Origin: Clostridiales bacterium
GTDB lineage: Bacteria; Bacillota; Clostridia; Lachnospirales; Lachnospiraceae
DNA length: 17,669 nt
Reading direction: 5' to 3'
NCBI GenBank assembly: GCA_018365455.1
Contig: JAGZJZ010000094.1
Location: 1-17,669, forward strand
A program made the translations under genes and the position numbers. The notes beneath the pieces were generated by a model that saw only the letters and a program-made list of their open reading frames with translations, searched no databases and was not told the origin of the DNA. Below are positions 1 to 8,132 of the stretch, one piece after another. Each line of letters starts with the position of its first letter. Within the stretch, counting starts at the first letter, position 1.

Positions 1-54
1 ATTTAAAAAGTCCAATATGATTTTAAGGGGATTCTCTGCGCTTTTTTAGAACAG

Positions 55-87
55 CAAAAAACCAGTTCGCAATTATACGAACTGGTT
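55..87 (-). terminator. Possible minus-strand intrinsic terminator
   Basis: A perfect 10-bp inverted repeat (60-69 with 78-87, 8-base loop) is followed on the minus strand by a run of six T. That is the layout of an intrinsic terminator for leftward transcription. No minus-strand gene is visible just to its right, so its client is unknown. On the plus strand there is no T run after the stem. Confidence 0.35.
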
Positions 88-177
88 GATGCCATTGAGG
101 CGTACATTTGTATGTCTCTTTCTCATTTTGAATGATTAAAAAAAATACATTATCCTAGCATTGAATTCTTTTTTATA

Positions 178-206
178 TTGAAAATATATTAACAATTTGT
201 TATACT
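178..206 (+). promoter_or_regulatory. Sigma-A-type promoter
   Basis: TTGAAA at 178-183 and TATACT at 201-206 are separated by exactly 17 bases, a good match to the housekeeping promoter consensus. The predicted transcription start is near 213. The transcript would meet a terminator about 50 bases later (234-268), before reaching the acetyltransferase gene at 380. Confidence 0.55.
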
Positions 207-233
207 TCAAGTTGTGATTGGGTGAGCACCTAC

Positions 234-268
234 CGTATGCATGGCTGTATTCTTGCATGCGTTTTTTT
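234..268 (+). terminator. Intrinsic terminator closing a very short transcript or leader
   Basis: CGTATGCA (234-241) pairs with TGCATGCG (254-261), eight pairs including one G-T, around a 12-base loop, and is followed directly by seven T. Together with the promoter at 178-206 it would define an RNA of about 55 nt. This could be a small RNA or an attenuator leader of the gene at 380. No known riboswitch class was recognised. The rest of 1-379 shows no convincing gene. Confidence 0.5.
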
Positions 269-379
269 GATTTAGGAGATACTTCAAATGAGCTGAAAAA
301 TAAAAAATTATAATTGGGCTCCGTGTCAAAGAGCCTGTTTGAAACATATAAAAAACAGTTAGAAATGGGGAAAATAAAT

Positions 380-802
380 ATGTATACGAAAATTTATATG
401 AACGGTTTGCCCAAAGATGCAAAGGAAATAAGGAAATCAGTTTTTATAGCAGAACAGGGTTTTCAGAATGAATTTGATGATATAGATGATGAGGCAGCAC
501 ACATTGTAATATACAGCGATAAGGATCTGCCAGCTGCTGTATGCCGGGTATTTCAGGCTCATGAAACGGAAACCTTCTTCCTCGGGCGTCTGGCGGTTCT
601 TAAAGAATACAGAGGAAAAAGTATCGGTGCAGAGGTAATAAAAGAGGCTGAAAAATATGTACGTGAAAAAGGCGGTCATAGAATTGACCTCCATGCACAA
701 TGCAGAGTAAGTAGTTTTTATCAGAAATTAGGGTTTACTCAATATGGTGAAATAGAAGATGATGAAGGCTGTCCCCATGTATGGATGAGTAAACTGCTTT
801 AA
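380..802 (+). CDS. GNAT family N-acetyltransferase
   Basis: A 140-residue protein of the GCN5-related acetyltransferase fold, expected to move an acetyl group from acetyl-CoA to an unidentified amine. The acetyl-CoA pyrophosphate-binding loop is visible as YRGKSIG around residue 80, after the beta-4 strand FFLGRLAVL. The C-terminal part has FYQKLGF and then DEGCPHVWM, a pattern typical of ElaA-like members. I chose the ATG at 380 because GGGG lies about nine bases upstream and the homologous part begins there. In-frame TTG (314) and ATG (365) codons would add 22 or 5 residues without recognisable family sequence. The gene converges with the subtilase at 835. A promoter and terminator lie upstream (178-268), so attenuation is possible. 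The substrate cannot be inferred. Confidence 0.88.
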   Translation: MYTKIYMNGLPKDAKEIRKSVFIAEQGFQNEFDDIDDEAAHIVIYSDKDLPAAVCRVFQAHETETFFLGRLAVLKEYRGKSIGAEVIKEAEKYVREKGGHRIDLHAQCRVSSFYQKLGFTQYGEIEDDEGCPHVWMSKLL

Positions 803-803
803 A

Positions 804-823
804 TGGGGGAATTGTCTCCCCCA
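804..823 (-). terminator. Hairpin between convergent genes
   Basis: TGGGGGA (804-810) pairs with TCCCCCA (817-823) around a 6-base loop. It lies in the 32-base gap between two convergent genes. The flanking T run is weak (TTTAAAG on the minus strand), so it is a plausible but suboptimal terminator, more likely serving the minus-strand subtilase. Confidence 0.4.
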
Positions 824-834
824 ACTGCAGATGT

Positions 835-2583
835 TTATTCACGAAGCCTGAGAATCGTCTGATAGAGATTGAGCTTTCCCATGCCCCACTCCCTGTTTGG
901 ATAAATATGGTTAGGATTTCGTTCAGCGCCGCGGATTAAATATGTTTTGATGGAGTTGGCATTCATGCTGAGATTATGCCCCTGTACAATACCCCAGGTC
1001 ATCAGATTGGCGGCGGCACCGGCAACATGTGCGGCGGATACGGAAGTACCTGTCTGATGCGTCATGGGTATGCCGGTTCCAACAGCGATGCCGGAAAGAG
1101 CAGGACCATATACATTTACTCCGGGTGCAACTAGGTTTGGTTTTTCAAACTGAATGCGGTTATTTCCATAGCTGGAATGTATATAGAGGCTGCCGTCATG
1201 ATGATTATAGGCACCTATTGTAATGCAGCTATATGCATTTGCCGGTTCTGTAATTGTTGTAAATGGATTTGGTTTTAAGAAAACGGTTGAAGGAGAAATA
1301 AAGCCTGTTATGGGAAGCCATATATGATAACTGCCCCTGATAAATAGATAGTTGTACACTCGAATTCTCCAAAGTCCCGGGGTTGGTGACTGAAACCGCA
1401 TCGTAATAAACTGACTGCCGGAACCCATTTCTGAAATGACATAATGAACCGTAATTTGTGTGTTTTCCAGGGTGAAGGTCACATAGGTATCCCTGTCCTC
1501 GCTTAAAGGGATGCGCTGAATTATTTGTCCGGTAGGGGATACAAATCCAACGGTATAAAGTTCCGGCGGAGAAGCCCATAACTCGGCTGTAAACCCTTTT
1601 TCATTTGGGGCTACCATTATTTCTGCAACTTCGTATTCCATGTTTGCCTGAATATTACCTAAAAAATGATGGTATCTGCCCACTTCGTTGCCGGCTGCTA
1701 CTACGGATGCAAATCCTGTGGTTAAGTTTAACCTTCTCAGAAGCAGTCCCAGAGGGGAGGTTCCTTCATGACTGCCAGTGTTGGTTCCCAGTCCAAGACA
1801 GATTACAAGAGGCATCCTATATTGAGCAGATAGCAGAGTCAGATATTTAATTCCCATCATAATATCATTTTCCTGGTATGCATCAGCAGAATCATCAATT
1901 AGGAAGAAATCCCGTAAATACTGCTTTGCAGGCTTCAGTTTTACTACCGCAATATTACATTCCGGTGCAGCCCCGACAAAATCTGCAGTGGGCGTTGGTG
2001 ATCCGGCTGCGATCCCTGCGAGAAAGGTACCGTGACCGTTTGAGTCTGAACTTGGGACTACGTCTAACGGATTTTCAGCTTGCAGTGCTTCATTAATTGC
2101 AGTGTTCTTAAACTCTGTTCCATATATAATGGTATCATTTACAGTGAACCCTGGTACTCCCGGGGGCAATTTCTGAGTCTCCAATGACGGTAAGGTCTGA
2201 TCCCAAATACCCAGTATGCGGGTTCTGCCATCGGGATGCCGAAACAGAGGATTTTGATAGTCTATGCCGGTATCTATAAAACCAATGATAGTTCCCTGAC
2301 CCCGGAGGTTCAAAAGAGGCTGTTCAATGGTTTCCAATATACCGGATGCTTCCATGCTGGATGTATCCAGGGTGGTATATAGATTAGGAATCGTATAATA
2401 GTAATATTTTTCATAAGTAATCGGTGCAGCGTCCTTCATGGGAACATATATGATAGAGAATTGGCTGTCAACATAATCCATGCAAGTAGAAGGATTATTC
2501 TGAAGAGCTTCCAAAGAGTAACTGCCGCTGGTAATAATAAAGTCAGCAAACTCTTCAGAGGCAATATTTTGAGTACATTCCAT
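835..2583 (-). CDS. Csp-like subtilase (S8 family serine peptidase), intact
   Basis: A 582-residue subtilisin-type serine protease without a signal peptide, so probably cytoplasmic or within the spore compartment. Residues 1-95 look like a propeptide. The catalytic triad is readable: Asp104 in FIDTGID, His184 in NGHGTF and Ser514 in GTSVSAAH. Asn299 in AAGNE is the expected oxyanion-hole residue. A stretch of about 150 residues (305-455) interrupts the catalytic domain, in the position of the jelly-roll insert known from Clostridium perfringens CspB. Csp proteases activate the spore cortex hydrolase SleC, but Lachnospiraceae-type genomes often have several such genes and a germination role here is only inference. 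The start is supported by GGGAGGA six bases upstream of ATG 2583. The gene is divergent from the AraC-type gene. A broken paralogue lies at 16204-17669. Confidence 0.9.
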   Translation of the reverse strand: MECTQNIASEEFADFIITSGSYSLEALQNNPSTCMDYVDSQFSIIYVPMKDAAPITYEKYYYYTIPNLYTTLDTSSMEASGILETIEQPLLNLRGQGTIIGFIDTGIDYQNPLFRHPDGRTRILGIWDQTLPSLETQKLPPGVPGFTVNDTIIYGTEFKNTAINEALQAENPLDVVPSSDSNGHGTFLAGIAAGSPTPTADFVGAAPECNIAVVKLKPAKQYLRDFFLIDDSADAYQENDIMMGIKYLTLLSAQYRMPLVICLGLGTNTGSHEGTSPLGLLLRRLNLTTGFASVVAAGNEVGRYHHFLGNIQANMEYEVAEIMVAPNEKGFTAELWASPPELYTVGFVSPTGQIIQRIPLSEDRDTYVTFTLENTQITVHYVISEMGSGSQFITMRFQSPTPGLWRIRVYNYLFIRGSYHIWLPITGFISPSTVFLKPNPFTTITEPANAYSCITIGAYNHHDGSLYIHSSYGNNRIQFEKPNLVAPGVNVYGPALSGIAVGTGIPMTHQTGTSVSAAHVAGAAANLMTWGIVQGHNLSMNANSIKTYLIRGAERNPNHIYPNREWGMGKLNLYQTILRLRE

Positions 2584-2687
2584 GAATTCCTCCCAGAATC
2601 ATTTTGTACAATATATGTAAAGGCACATAAAGAAAGACCATGGTTCAAAAAAGCAAGTAAAATCAAGCAGTAATCCCAGGAATTTTT

Positions 2688-2693
2688 TATAAT
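2688..2693 (+). promoter_or_regulatory. Perfect -10 hexamer upstream of the AraC-type gene
   Basis: An exact TATAAT sits 34 bases before the first ATG of the regulator. No good -35 element is found 16-18 bases upstream, which would fit an activator-dependent or autoregulated promoter. No convincing promoter was found for the divergent subtilase gene in the same 144-base gap. Confidence 0.35.
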
Positions 2694-2714
2694 ACATATA
2701 GAGTGGTTGAAACG

Positions 2715-2780
2715 AGGTGAACAGAATATGTACGATTGGCAGAAACAAGGTGAACAGAATATGTACGATTGGCAGAAACA
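2715..2780 (+). repeat. Perfect 33-bp tandem duplication of a translation start region
   Basis: The 33 bases at 2715-2747 are repeated without a mismatch at 2748-2780. Each copy carries the Shine-Dalgarno sequence AGGTGA, the ATG (2728 and 2761) and six further codons. Because 33 is a multiple of three, both starts are in frame. Confidence 0.95.
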
Positions 2781-3732
2781 AATTCAGATTATCGTGGATG
2801 AGATTGACAAATGCATTAAAAATTATAATGATGAGGCCTTGACGCTGAGCTATCTGTCCCGTAGACTGGGCTATTCCGAATTTCATACAACGAGAAAATT
2901 CAAAGAAATATCGGGTATGCAATTTAGGGATTATCTGCGGCTTCGAAGGTTAGCCTTTGCACTTATCGCGGTGCGGGATAGTGAAAAAAGCATTTTGGAT
3001 ATTGCTTTTGACTATGGTTTTTCATCACATGAGGCATTTACCAGAGCCTTCAAAAGAACTTATGGCTTAACGCCAAGTGAGTTTCGAAGAAATCCGAAGC
3101 CTGTTGTTCTTCGTACCAAAATTAACCTTTTTGACCGCTACTTTTTAGGATTAGGAGAAATTGGTATGTTAAAATCTACAGAAGAAATTAAGATCTATTT
3201 TGTAACAATTCCGGCACACAAATTTTTACACATTAAAAACTATGAGAGTAACGGGTATTGGGATTTTTGGCAAAAGCAAAGTCTGATCCCAGGACAGGAC
3301 TGCGATACAATCTGCGGTTTACTGGATATTATTAAGGGCAAACTGGATGACGATGGAGGAAGCGAATCCAACAGCAGCAGCGGTCATATTATGGGGTACA
3401 TGAATGACCCCGAAGGCAGACTCTGTGATTGGAATATTCCACGAACAGAGTGCTATGGTGTACGTCTTCCTTCTGATTACAAAGGTGAGGTACCGCCGCA
3501 AATGCTTATGATGGATGTTCCTGAAGCAGAGTATATTGTTTTTGAACATGGACCATTTGACTACGAGCAGGAAAAACAAAGTGTGGAGGAATTAGTTGAA
3601 AAGGCTATGGCATCTTTCGATTTTACAGGAACTGGTTATTGCTTTGATACTTCTCCAGGCAGAATGATATACTTCTATCATGATCCGGAGCGGTTTTGGA
3701 AGTATGTCAGACCAGTGAAGAAACTGACATAG
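2728..3732 (+). CDS. AraC-family regulator with GyrI-like effector-binding domain
   Basis: A protein of 334 residues if started at ATG 2728, or 323 if started at the duplicated ATG 2761. Both have AGGTGA about seven bases upstream. The N-terminal third carries a double helix-turn-helix of the AraC/XylS type (roughly residues 20-125), including SILDIAFDYGFSSHEAFTRAFKRTYGLTPSEFR, here given as consecutive motifs: first recognition region LSRRLGYSEFHTTRKF, second DYGFSSHEAFTRAFK. Residues of about 145-330 resemble the GyrI-like/SOUL-type small-molecule binding domain of Rob and SoxS-linked regulators (MDVPEAEYIVFEHGPF). The ligand is unknown. It may control the divergent subtilase or the glycan enzyme 174 bases downstream. 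No terminator follows it. Confidence 0.88.
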   Translation: MYDWQKQGEQNMYDWQKQIQIIVDEIDKCIKNYNDEALTLSYLSRRLGYSEFHTTRKFKEISGMQFRDYLRLRRLAFALIAVRDSEKSILDIAFDYGFSSHEAFTRAFKRTYGLTPSEFRRNPKPVVLRTKINLFDRYFLGLGEIGMLKSTEEIKIYFVTIPAHKFLHIKNYESNGYWDFWQKQSLIPGQDCDTICGLLDIIKGKLDDDGGSESNSSSGHIMGYMNDPEGRLCDWNIPRTECYGVRLPSDYKGEVPPQMLMMDVPEAEYIVFEHGPFDYEQEKQSVEELVEKAMASFDFTGTGYCFDTSPGRMIYFYHDPERFWKYVRPVKKLT

Positions 3733-3803
3733 AAAGAGAAAAAATACAAATATATTAATTAAATCCAAAAAAAAAGTAAAATTACAAAAATATGAAAAAA
3801 ATA

Positions 3804-3819
3804 TAGGAATATATTCCTA
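3804..3819. promoter_or_regulatory. Perfect 16-bp palindrome, possible operator
   Basis: TAGGAATA is followed immediately by its reverse complement TATTCCTA, centred 96 bases before the start codon of the secreted enzyme at 3907. It lies in an AT-rich gap with no T run, so a terminator is unlikely. A dimeric regulator site is a reasonable guess. No clear -35/-10 pair was found in this gap. Confidence 0.4.
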
Positions 3820-3906
3820 AAGGTTTTGCTTGGGAGAATGATATCATTGATGATAGAATTAAAATTTATATCTATTAGAAGGTACATTCAGAACAAGGAG
3901 GAAACT

Positions 3907-6756
3907 ATGGGAAAACTATTAAAAAGAGGGGCTATATTTGCGCTGACAGGGGTATTAACGATGTCGGCTGGCTTTCCGGCTATGTTTGCACAGGCTGAAC
4001 CAATTGATTCAGCCATGGATGGACAATCCGAAGTGAAACAGTTTATGGACTGCTTCCTGCCTATGCCGGTTATGGATCCGGAGGGTTTGTCGGCTGACTG
4101 CTGGGGAGCGGCGGAAGTAGGTCCCCGTGACCGGCATAATGGTTTGGAGGATGATGATATGTCCGATTATTCCTATTGGGACGGGGGCATTATCAAAGAT
4201 GAAGTATCCGGGAAGTATTATATGTTTGCCAGCCGCTGGGATCAGCGTGGCGGTCATGAAGGTGAAAATGGATATCCTGGATGGAGAGGATCGGAAGCCA
4301 TCTATGCAGTCAGTGACAATTTATATGGGCCATATGAAGATAAGGGACTGATCTGGCCGGATTATCATGATGGAGCAGGTCACAATGTATATCCTTTTGT
4401 GTTAAGCAGTCATGATCCCCTCTATGAAGAGGGATATCGGTATGGCATCGTTTTGGGTGATCCATGGGACGTGCAGGGTACCGTACACATTTCCAAAACA
4501 CTTGAGAACGGAGGAGAATGGACGCATCTGGAGCAGATGAACTGTGACGGGAGTTTTACAATGACCAACATCAGCATCATTGTGAGACCGGACGGCAGAT
4601 ATGAGGCAATCAGCAGAAATGGAGACATCGCCACCTCAGATTCCCTAAATGGACCCTGGCATGTGGAACGCAACGGTTTGTGGTGGAATCTTCCGGGAAT
4701 GGATACTGCAGAGGATGATATGGAAGATCCGGTGATGTGGTATTCAGATGGGATGTATCACTGCCTTGTAAATAAGTGGAATGCAAAACAGGCATATTAT
4801 ATGACATCATATGACGGGATTAACAATTGGACCCTGCATGAAGGTGCTGCATATACGCCATATCAGAATTTCCTGAGCTATGAAGACGGTACGGAAAATA
4901 ACTGGACGAAGCTGGAACGTCCAAATGTATATATAGAAGGCGGTGAATTAAAGGCAATGCTGCTTTCTGTTATAAATGTAGAAAAAACAAATGACAGAGC
5001 AGATGACCAGAATGGAAGTAAAATCATTGTCACCCCATTTGATGGAGCAGCATTGAAAGAATTTGCAGATAGCCGTTTTGTTGGGAATCTTCCGGCAGGA
5101 GATACGAATTCCCAGACGTGGCAAAATGAAAGATATGGGAATTATGGAGGCCAGTCCTATTTTCAGGTACAGAGGGATCCGGGTGTTGAAGGACTGGGAG
5201 AATCCGGTAACTCAGGCTGGTGGTGGCCGGACTGGGAGTATGACTGCAAGATTGGATTTCTAAAATATGATCTTTCCCAGTATGATTCAATTACAGAGAA
5301 AGAAATAGAAAGTGCCAGCTTGACATTAACCTTTCTGGGAAAAAAAGCGGGAGGCGCAGAGACGGACAGTGTGCGCATTGTGCTGGCTGACCCTGACTGG
5401 CAGGAGGGCACCGGAAAAGGAGAGGACACTGGAGAGGATGACCTTGCCGCACTGAACTTTCCAAAACTGTATTACGATGTGGAAGACCTTGAGAATACTT
5501 CCGTTGTATCCGAGACATTTCCCACCAACGAAGGATTGAAGACTGTGCAGGCTGATGTGACAAAGCTGGTCAGGGAGTATAAAGAAAACAATCCGGATGA
5601 ACAATACATCAGTTTTGCTTTAAATGAAACGGAATCAGGTAATCGTCTTCTGTTTGGAAGCAAAGAGGCGGGAGAAGGTTATGGAGCAAGGCTGGTTGTA
5701 AATTTCAAAGAAGAAACATCAGTACAGGATGGATCTTTGAAACTGGCGGTTAGCATGGCGGAAAAACTTGAGCAGGAACAATCAGAGAGCCAGTGCTACA
5801 CAGCAGAGACATGGACGGCAGTGCAGACAGCTCTTGATGAAGCAAGAGCACTTTTGGATAATCCACAGGCTGCCCAGAAAGAAATAGATGACGCCTTCCT
5901 GAAACTGATGACAGCTGTTAACCTTCTGGAGAGCAATGTACAGCGGACAGGCTTAAAGGCAGCAATTGACGGAACCAAAGCAATTCTGGCTGAGAGTGAG
6001 GCACTGGCACAGTATACGCAGGAAAGTGTACAGGCAGTGAGAGATGCTTTATTCTACGCAGAGAGTGTATATGCCCAAAGCAGCGCAGACCAGACAACAG
6101 TCAACGCCGCAGCAACAAGGCTGATGACTGCGGTGAATAGTCTTCTCATTCAGGAAGAGGATACCAGACTGGATATTCTGATCCGGACAGCAGAGGAACT
6201 GATTAAGAACAAAGAGCAATATACCGATACCAGTATAACAGCACTGGAGACAGCACTGGAAGCAGCAAAAGCTGCGGCGGATAACCCACAGGCTGCACCG
6301 GAAGAATTAGATCAGGCATATGGTGATCTGGCGGCAGCCATGGCATCGCTGGTAAGAAAAGCGGACAAATCAGAACTGAAGAATGCCCTGGAGAAAGCCG
6401 GCGAGATTCTGGAGAATTCAGCAGATTATCTGGCAGATACCATCGCAGGTCTGGAAGCAGTCACAGAGAAAGCTCAAAAAGTCTATGATGACCAGTCGGC
6501 AGATGCATCCGCGGCAGGCGGAGTTTTAAAAGAACTGGTGGCAGAGATTCTGAAAGCCCGCCTGATGGGAGATGTAAACTTAGATGGAACCGTGAATGCC
6601 GCTGATTCGGCAGAGGTACTCAAGTTTGCGGCAGAGTTTAAGGAGCTGACCCAGGAGCAGCACAAGGCGGCAGATGTGAACGGAGACGGAGTGGCTGACA
6701 GCAGCGATGCAGGATTGATTCTTCAGTATGCAGCAGAAAAGATCAAGGGATTCTGA
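3907..6756 (+). CDS. Secreted beta-propeller glycan-active enzyme with DNRLRE, FIVAR and dockerin modules
   Basis: A 949-residue modular exported protein. The start at 3907 is chosen for the AAGGAGG just upstream. The signal peptide covers residues 1-32, with probable cleavage after AQA. Residues of about 45-400 look like a five-bladed beta-propeller of the GH43/GH117-like kind. Asp92 (WDGG), Asp274 (MEDPVMW) and Glu337 (LERPNVY) are candidates for the acidic active-site trio. Residues 403-600 resemble a DNRLRE/CBM96-type carbohydrate-binding module. Four helical FIVAR-like repeats follow at about 611-677, 682-748, 753-815 and 821-885. The protein ends in a type I dockerin (889-949) with both calcium loops intact (GDVNLDGTVN, ADVNGDGVAD). 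The dockerin suggests docking to a surface cohesin complex. The substrate is unknown. A carbohydrate deacetylase of propeller fold is an alternative to a glycosidase. Confidence 0.8.
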   Translation: MGKLLKRGAIFALTGVLTMSAGFPAMFAQAEPIDSAMDGQSEVKQFMDCFLPMPVMDPEGLSADCWGAAEVGPRDRHNGLEDDDMSDYSYWDGGIIKDEVSGKYYMFASRWDQRGGHEGENGYPGWRGSEAIYAVSDNLYGPYEDKGLIWPDYHDGAGHNVYPFVLSSHDPLYEEGYRYGIVLGDPWDVQGTVHISKTLENGGEWTHLEQMNCDGSFTMTNISIIVRPDGRYEAISRNGDIATSDSLNGPWHVERNGLWWNLPGMDTAEDDMEDPVMWYSDGMYHCLVNKWNAKQAYYMTSYDGINNWTLHEGAAYTPYQNFLSYEDGTENNWTKLERPNVYIEGGELKAMLLSVINVEKTNDRADDQNGSKIIVTPFDGAALKEFADSRFVGNLPAGDTNSQTWQNERYGNYGGQSYFQVQRDPGVEGLGESGNSGWWWPDWEYDCKIGFLKYDLSQYDSITEKEIESASLTLTFLGKKAGGAETDSVRIVLADPDWQEGTGKGEDTGEDDLAALNFPKLYYDVEDLENTSVVSETFPTNEGLKTVQADVTKLVREYKENNPDEQYISFALNETESGNRLLFGSKEAGEGYGARLVVNFKEETSVQDGSLKLAVSMAEKLEQEQSESQCYTAETWTAVQTALDEARALLDNPQAAQKEIDDAFLKLMTAVNLLESNVQRTGLKAAIDGTKAILAESEALAQYTQESVQAVRDALFYAESVYAQSSADQTTVNAAATRLMTAVNSLLIQEEDTRLDILIRTAEELIKNKEQYTDTSITALETALEAAKAAADNPQAAPEELDQAYGDLAAAMASLVRKADKSELKNALEKAGEILENSADYLADTIAGLEAVTEKAQKVYDDQSADASAAGGVLKELVAEILKARLMGDVNLDGTVNAADSAEVLKFAAEFKELTQEQHKAADVNGDGVADSSDAGLILQYAAEKIKGF

Positions 6757-6804
6757 AAAATCCTGCCCTATCAATAGATTGCAAAAATTGCAATAATTAA
6801 GTCC

Positions 6805-6851
6805 AAAAAGCCGGACGTATAAAGTTGATTTCTTTATATGTCCGGTTTTTT
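6805..6851. terminator. Strong bidirectional intrinsic terminator
   Basis: A stem of 20 pairs, two of them G-T (6805-6824 with 6832-6851), encloses a 7-base loop. It has T runs on both strands because the stem base is A-rich on one side and T-rich on the other. It sits between the convergent dockerin enzyme gene and the VanZ-like gene and should serve both. Confidence 0.88.
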
Positions 6852-6867
6852 CTTATATGAAATTATC

Positions 6868-7518
6868 TTAATTTACAAATACAATGACAAAAGCAAACAG
6901 GGTGATCAAAACAGGCAGTATCCGTGTGGTATTGTCAGCTAAGGTGACGCGGTGTCCGGAGCCGGATTTTCTATTTCCAATTCTGGCAAAGAGCTTAAAG
7001 CAGCAGCACCCAATTATCGTACCCAGTGTATTTGCAATCAAATCATTAATATCCGTTGCTCTGTATAAAGTGAATAACTGGCTGATCTCAATGATAAGTG
7101 AAAGTCCAAAACCGATCAGCGCTGCTTTTTTTATCGGTTCATAAGACCTGGATATGAATGGACACAGAAATCCTAATGGCATAAAACAAATAATATTCAG
7201 AATGAATTCTAAGCTGAATCCGTTCACGAAAGGTATGAAACTAAGATTAGGATGAAATAAGGATTCTCCCAGCTTAGTCAATCGGTTGAATTCGCTTATT
7301 GTCGGAATTCCAACGACATTCGTGAGGACAATACACAGATAATAATACAATAGAATGGAACTGATTGTAATTCTGATCTTTGGGAGCTGTTTATCTCTTT
7401 TAAATAAATAAATTAATAATAATCCCGTCACCGCTAGTCCCAATAAGTATATGGGGCTTATACACAGCATATCCATAATTGCTTCCATTAAACTCAGTTG
7501 CGTAACCATAATACACAC
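6868..7518 (-). CDS. VanZ-like integral membrane protein
   Basis: A 216-residue membrane protein with about five hydrophobic segments. The VanZ family signature is visible in the second half: NIICFMPLGFLCPF, then SLIIEISQLFTLYRATDINDLIANTLG. VanZ was named from low-level teicoplanin resistance in Tn1546, but most chromosomal members have no proven role. An envelope function is inferred. The GTG at 7518 has AGGA eight bases upstream, whereas the ATG at 7509 is 17 bases away, so I prefer the GTG start. The gene lies downstream of the damaged uppP on the same strand with a gap of about 110 bases. It could share its transcript or have its own promoter, which I could not identify. Confidence 0.85.
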   Translation of the reverse strand: MCIMVTQLSLMEAIMDMLCISPIYLLGLAVTGLLLIYLFKRDKQLPKIRITISSILLYYYLCIVLTNVVGIPTISEFNRLTKLGESLFHPNLSFIPFVNGFSLEFILNIICFMPLGFLCPFISRSYEPIKKAALIGFGLSLIIEISQLFTLYRATDINDLIANTLGTIIGCCCFKLFARIGNRKSGSGHRVTLADNTTRILPVLITLFAFVIVFVN

Positions 7519-7630
7519 ACTCTCTTTCCTTTTTTCTTTATTCTACAGTATGAATATTAAAATAAAGTTTATAAAAAGTGAGAATTTCTGAATATTTTCT
7601 TACAATTTTCATTTCCAGCAGGGAAGCAGA

Positions 7631-8132
7631 TCAGACGATCAGTAATACGAGTATTCCCAAAACGATCCGATACCAGCCAAATACTTTAAAATCGTGCTTT
7701 TCTTTTTTTATTCCAGTTTTCGATCACAATAAATGCGATTCCGTAGAAGATTAAGGCTGCTGCGATGACCATGGGCGTATGCAGATGGGCATCGATATAA
7801 TCGTCAAACAGGATGGTGACTACCGCACCTGGAATACAGGCGGCGGCGACTTTAAACCACATGGAAAAAGTATCTTTTTTTATCACCGGCTTCTTTTTGT
7901 CTTTGAATTGAAACGGGAACATTTTATTCCAGAATACCAGTACAACAGCTAATATGGCGCCCAGCTGTATGACGACGAAAAACATTTCTTTAAAGGATTC
8001 ACTCATGTTCAGGGAGATGAATTCATCCACCAGGAGCATATGTCCGGTACTGCTCACAGGCAGCCACTCTGTGATACCCTCTACAATACCAAGAAAAATA
8101 ATTTTTAGTACTTCTAGTAAATCCAGTGTCAT
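7631..8132 (-). pseudogene. uppP: Undecaprenyl-diphosphatase, internally deleted and frameshifted
   Basis: UppP/BacA recycles the lipid carrier by dephosphorylating undecaprenyl diphosphate at the membrane, and extra copies give bacitracin resistance (BcrD). The N-terminal half is well kept, with the first catalytic motif EGITEWLPVSSTGH. The frame ends at 7686 after 148 residues, where the family usually has about 270-290. A shifted frame at 7631-7696 then encodes an unmistakable UppP C-terminus, HDFKVFGWYRIVLG followed by a hydrophobic tail and stop. The second catalytic motif (PGxSRSGAT) is missing. This is therefore an internal deletion of roughly 100-115 codons plus a frame shift, and the product should be inactive. 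The start is supported by AAGGAGG upstream of ATG 8132, and it is coupled to a 25-codon ORF. Confidence 0.9.

Noticed and set aside
7..138. Plus-strand frame of about 43 codons ending in TGA at the left edge, with coding-like composition
   Set aside because: It has an in-frame stop at 4-6, no start codon with a ribosome binding site, and overlaps a hairpin; it may be a gene remnant but nothing identifies it.
2715..2780. Possible CRISPR or satellite array
   Set aside because: Only two head-to-tail copies without spacers, inside a gene start; it is a tandem duplication.
3708..3730. GTCAG/CTGAC inverted repeat at the end of the AraC-type gene
   Set aside because: Five pairs only, no T run and overlapping the coding sequence; not a credible terminator.
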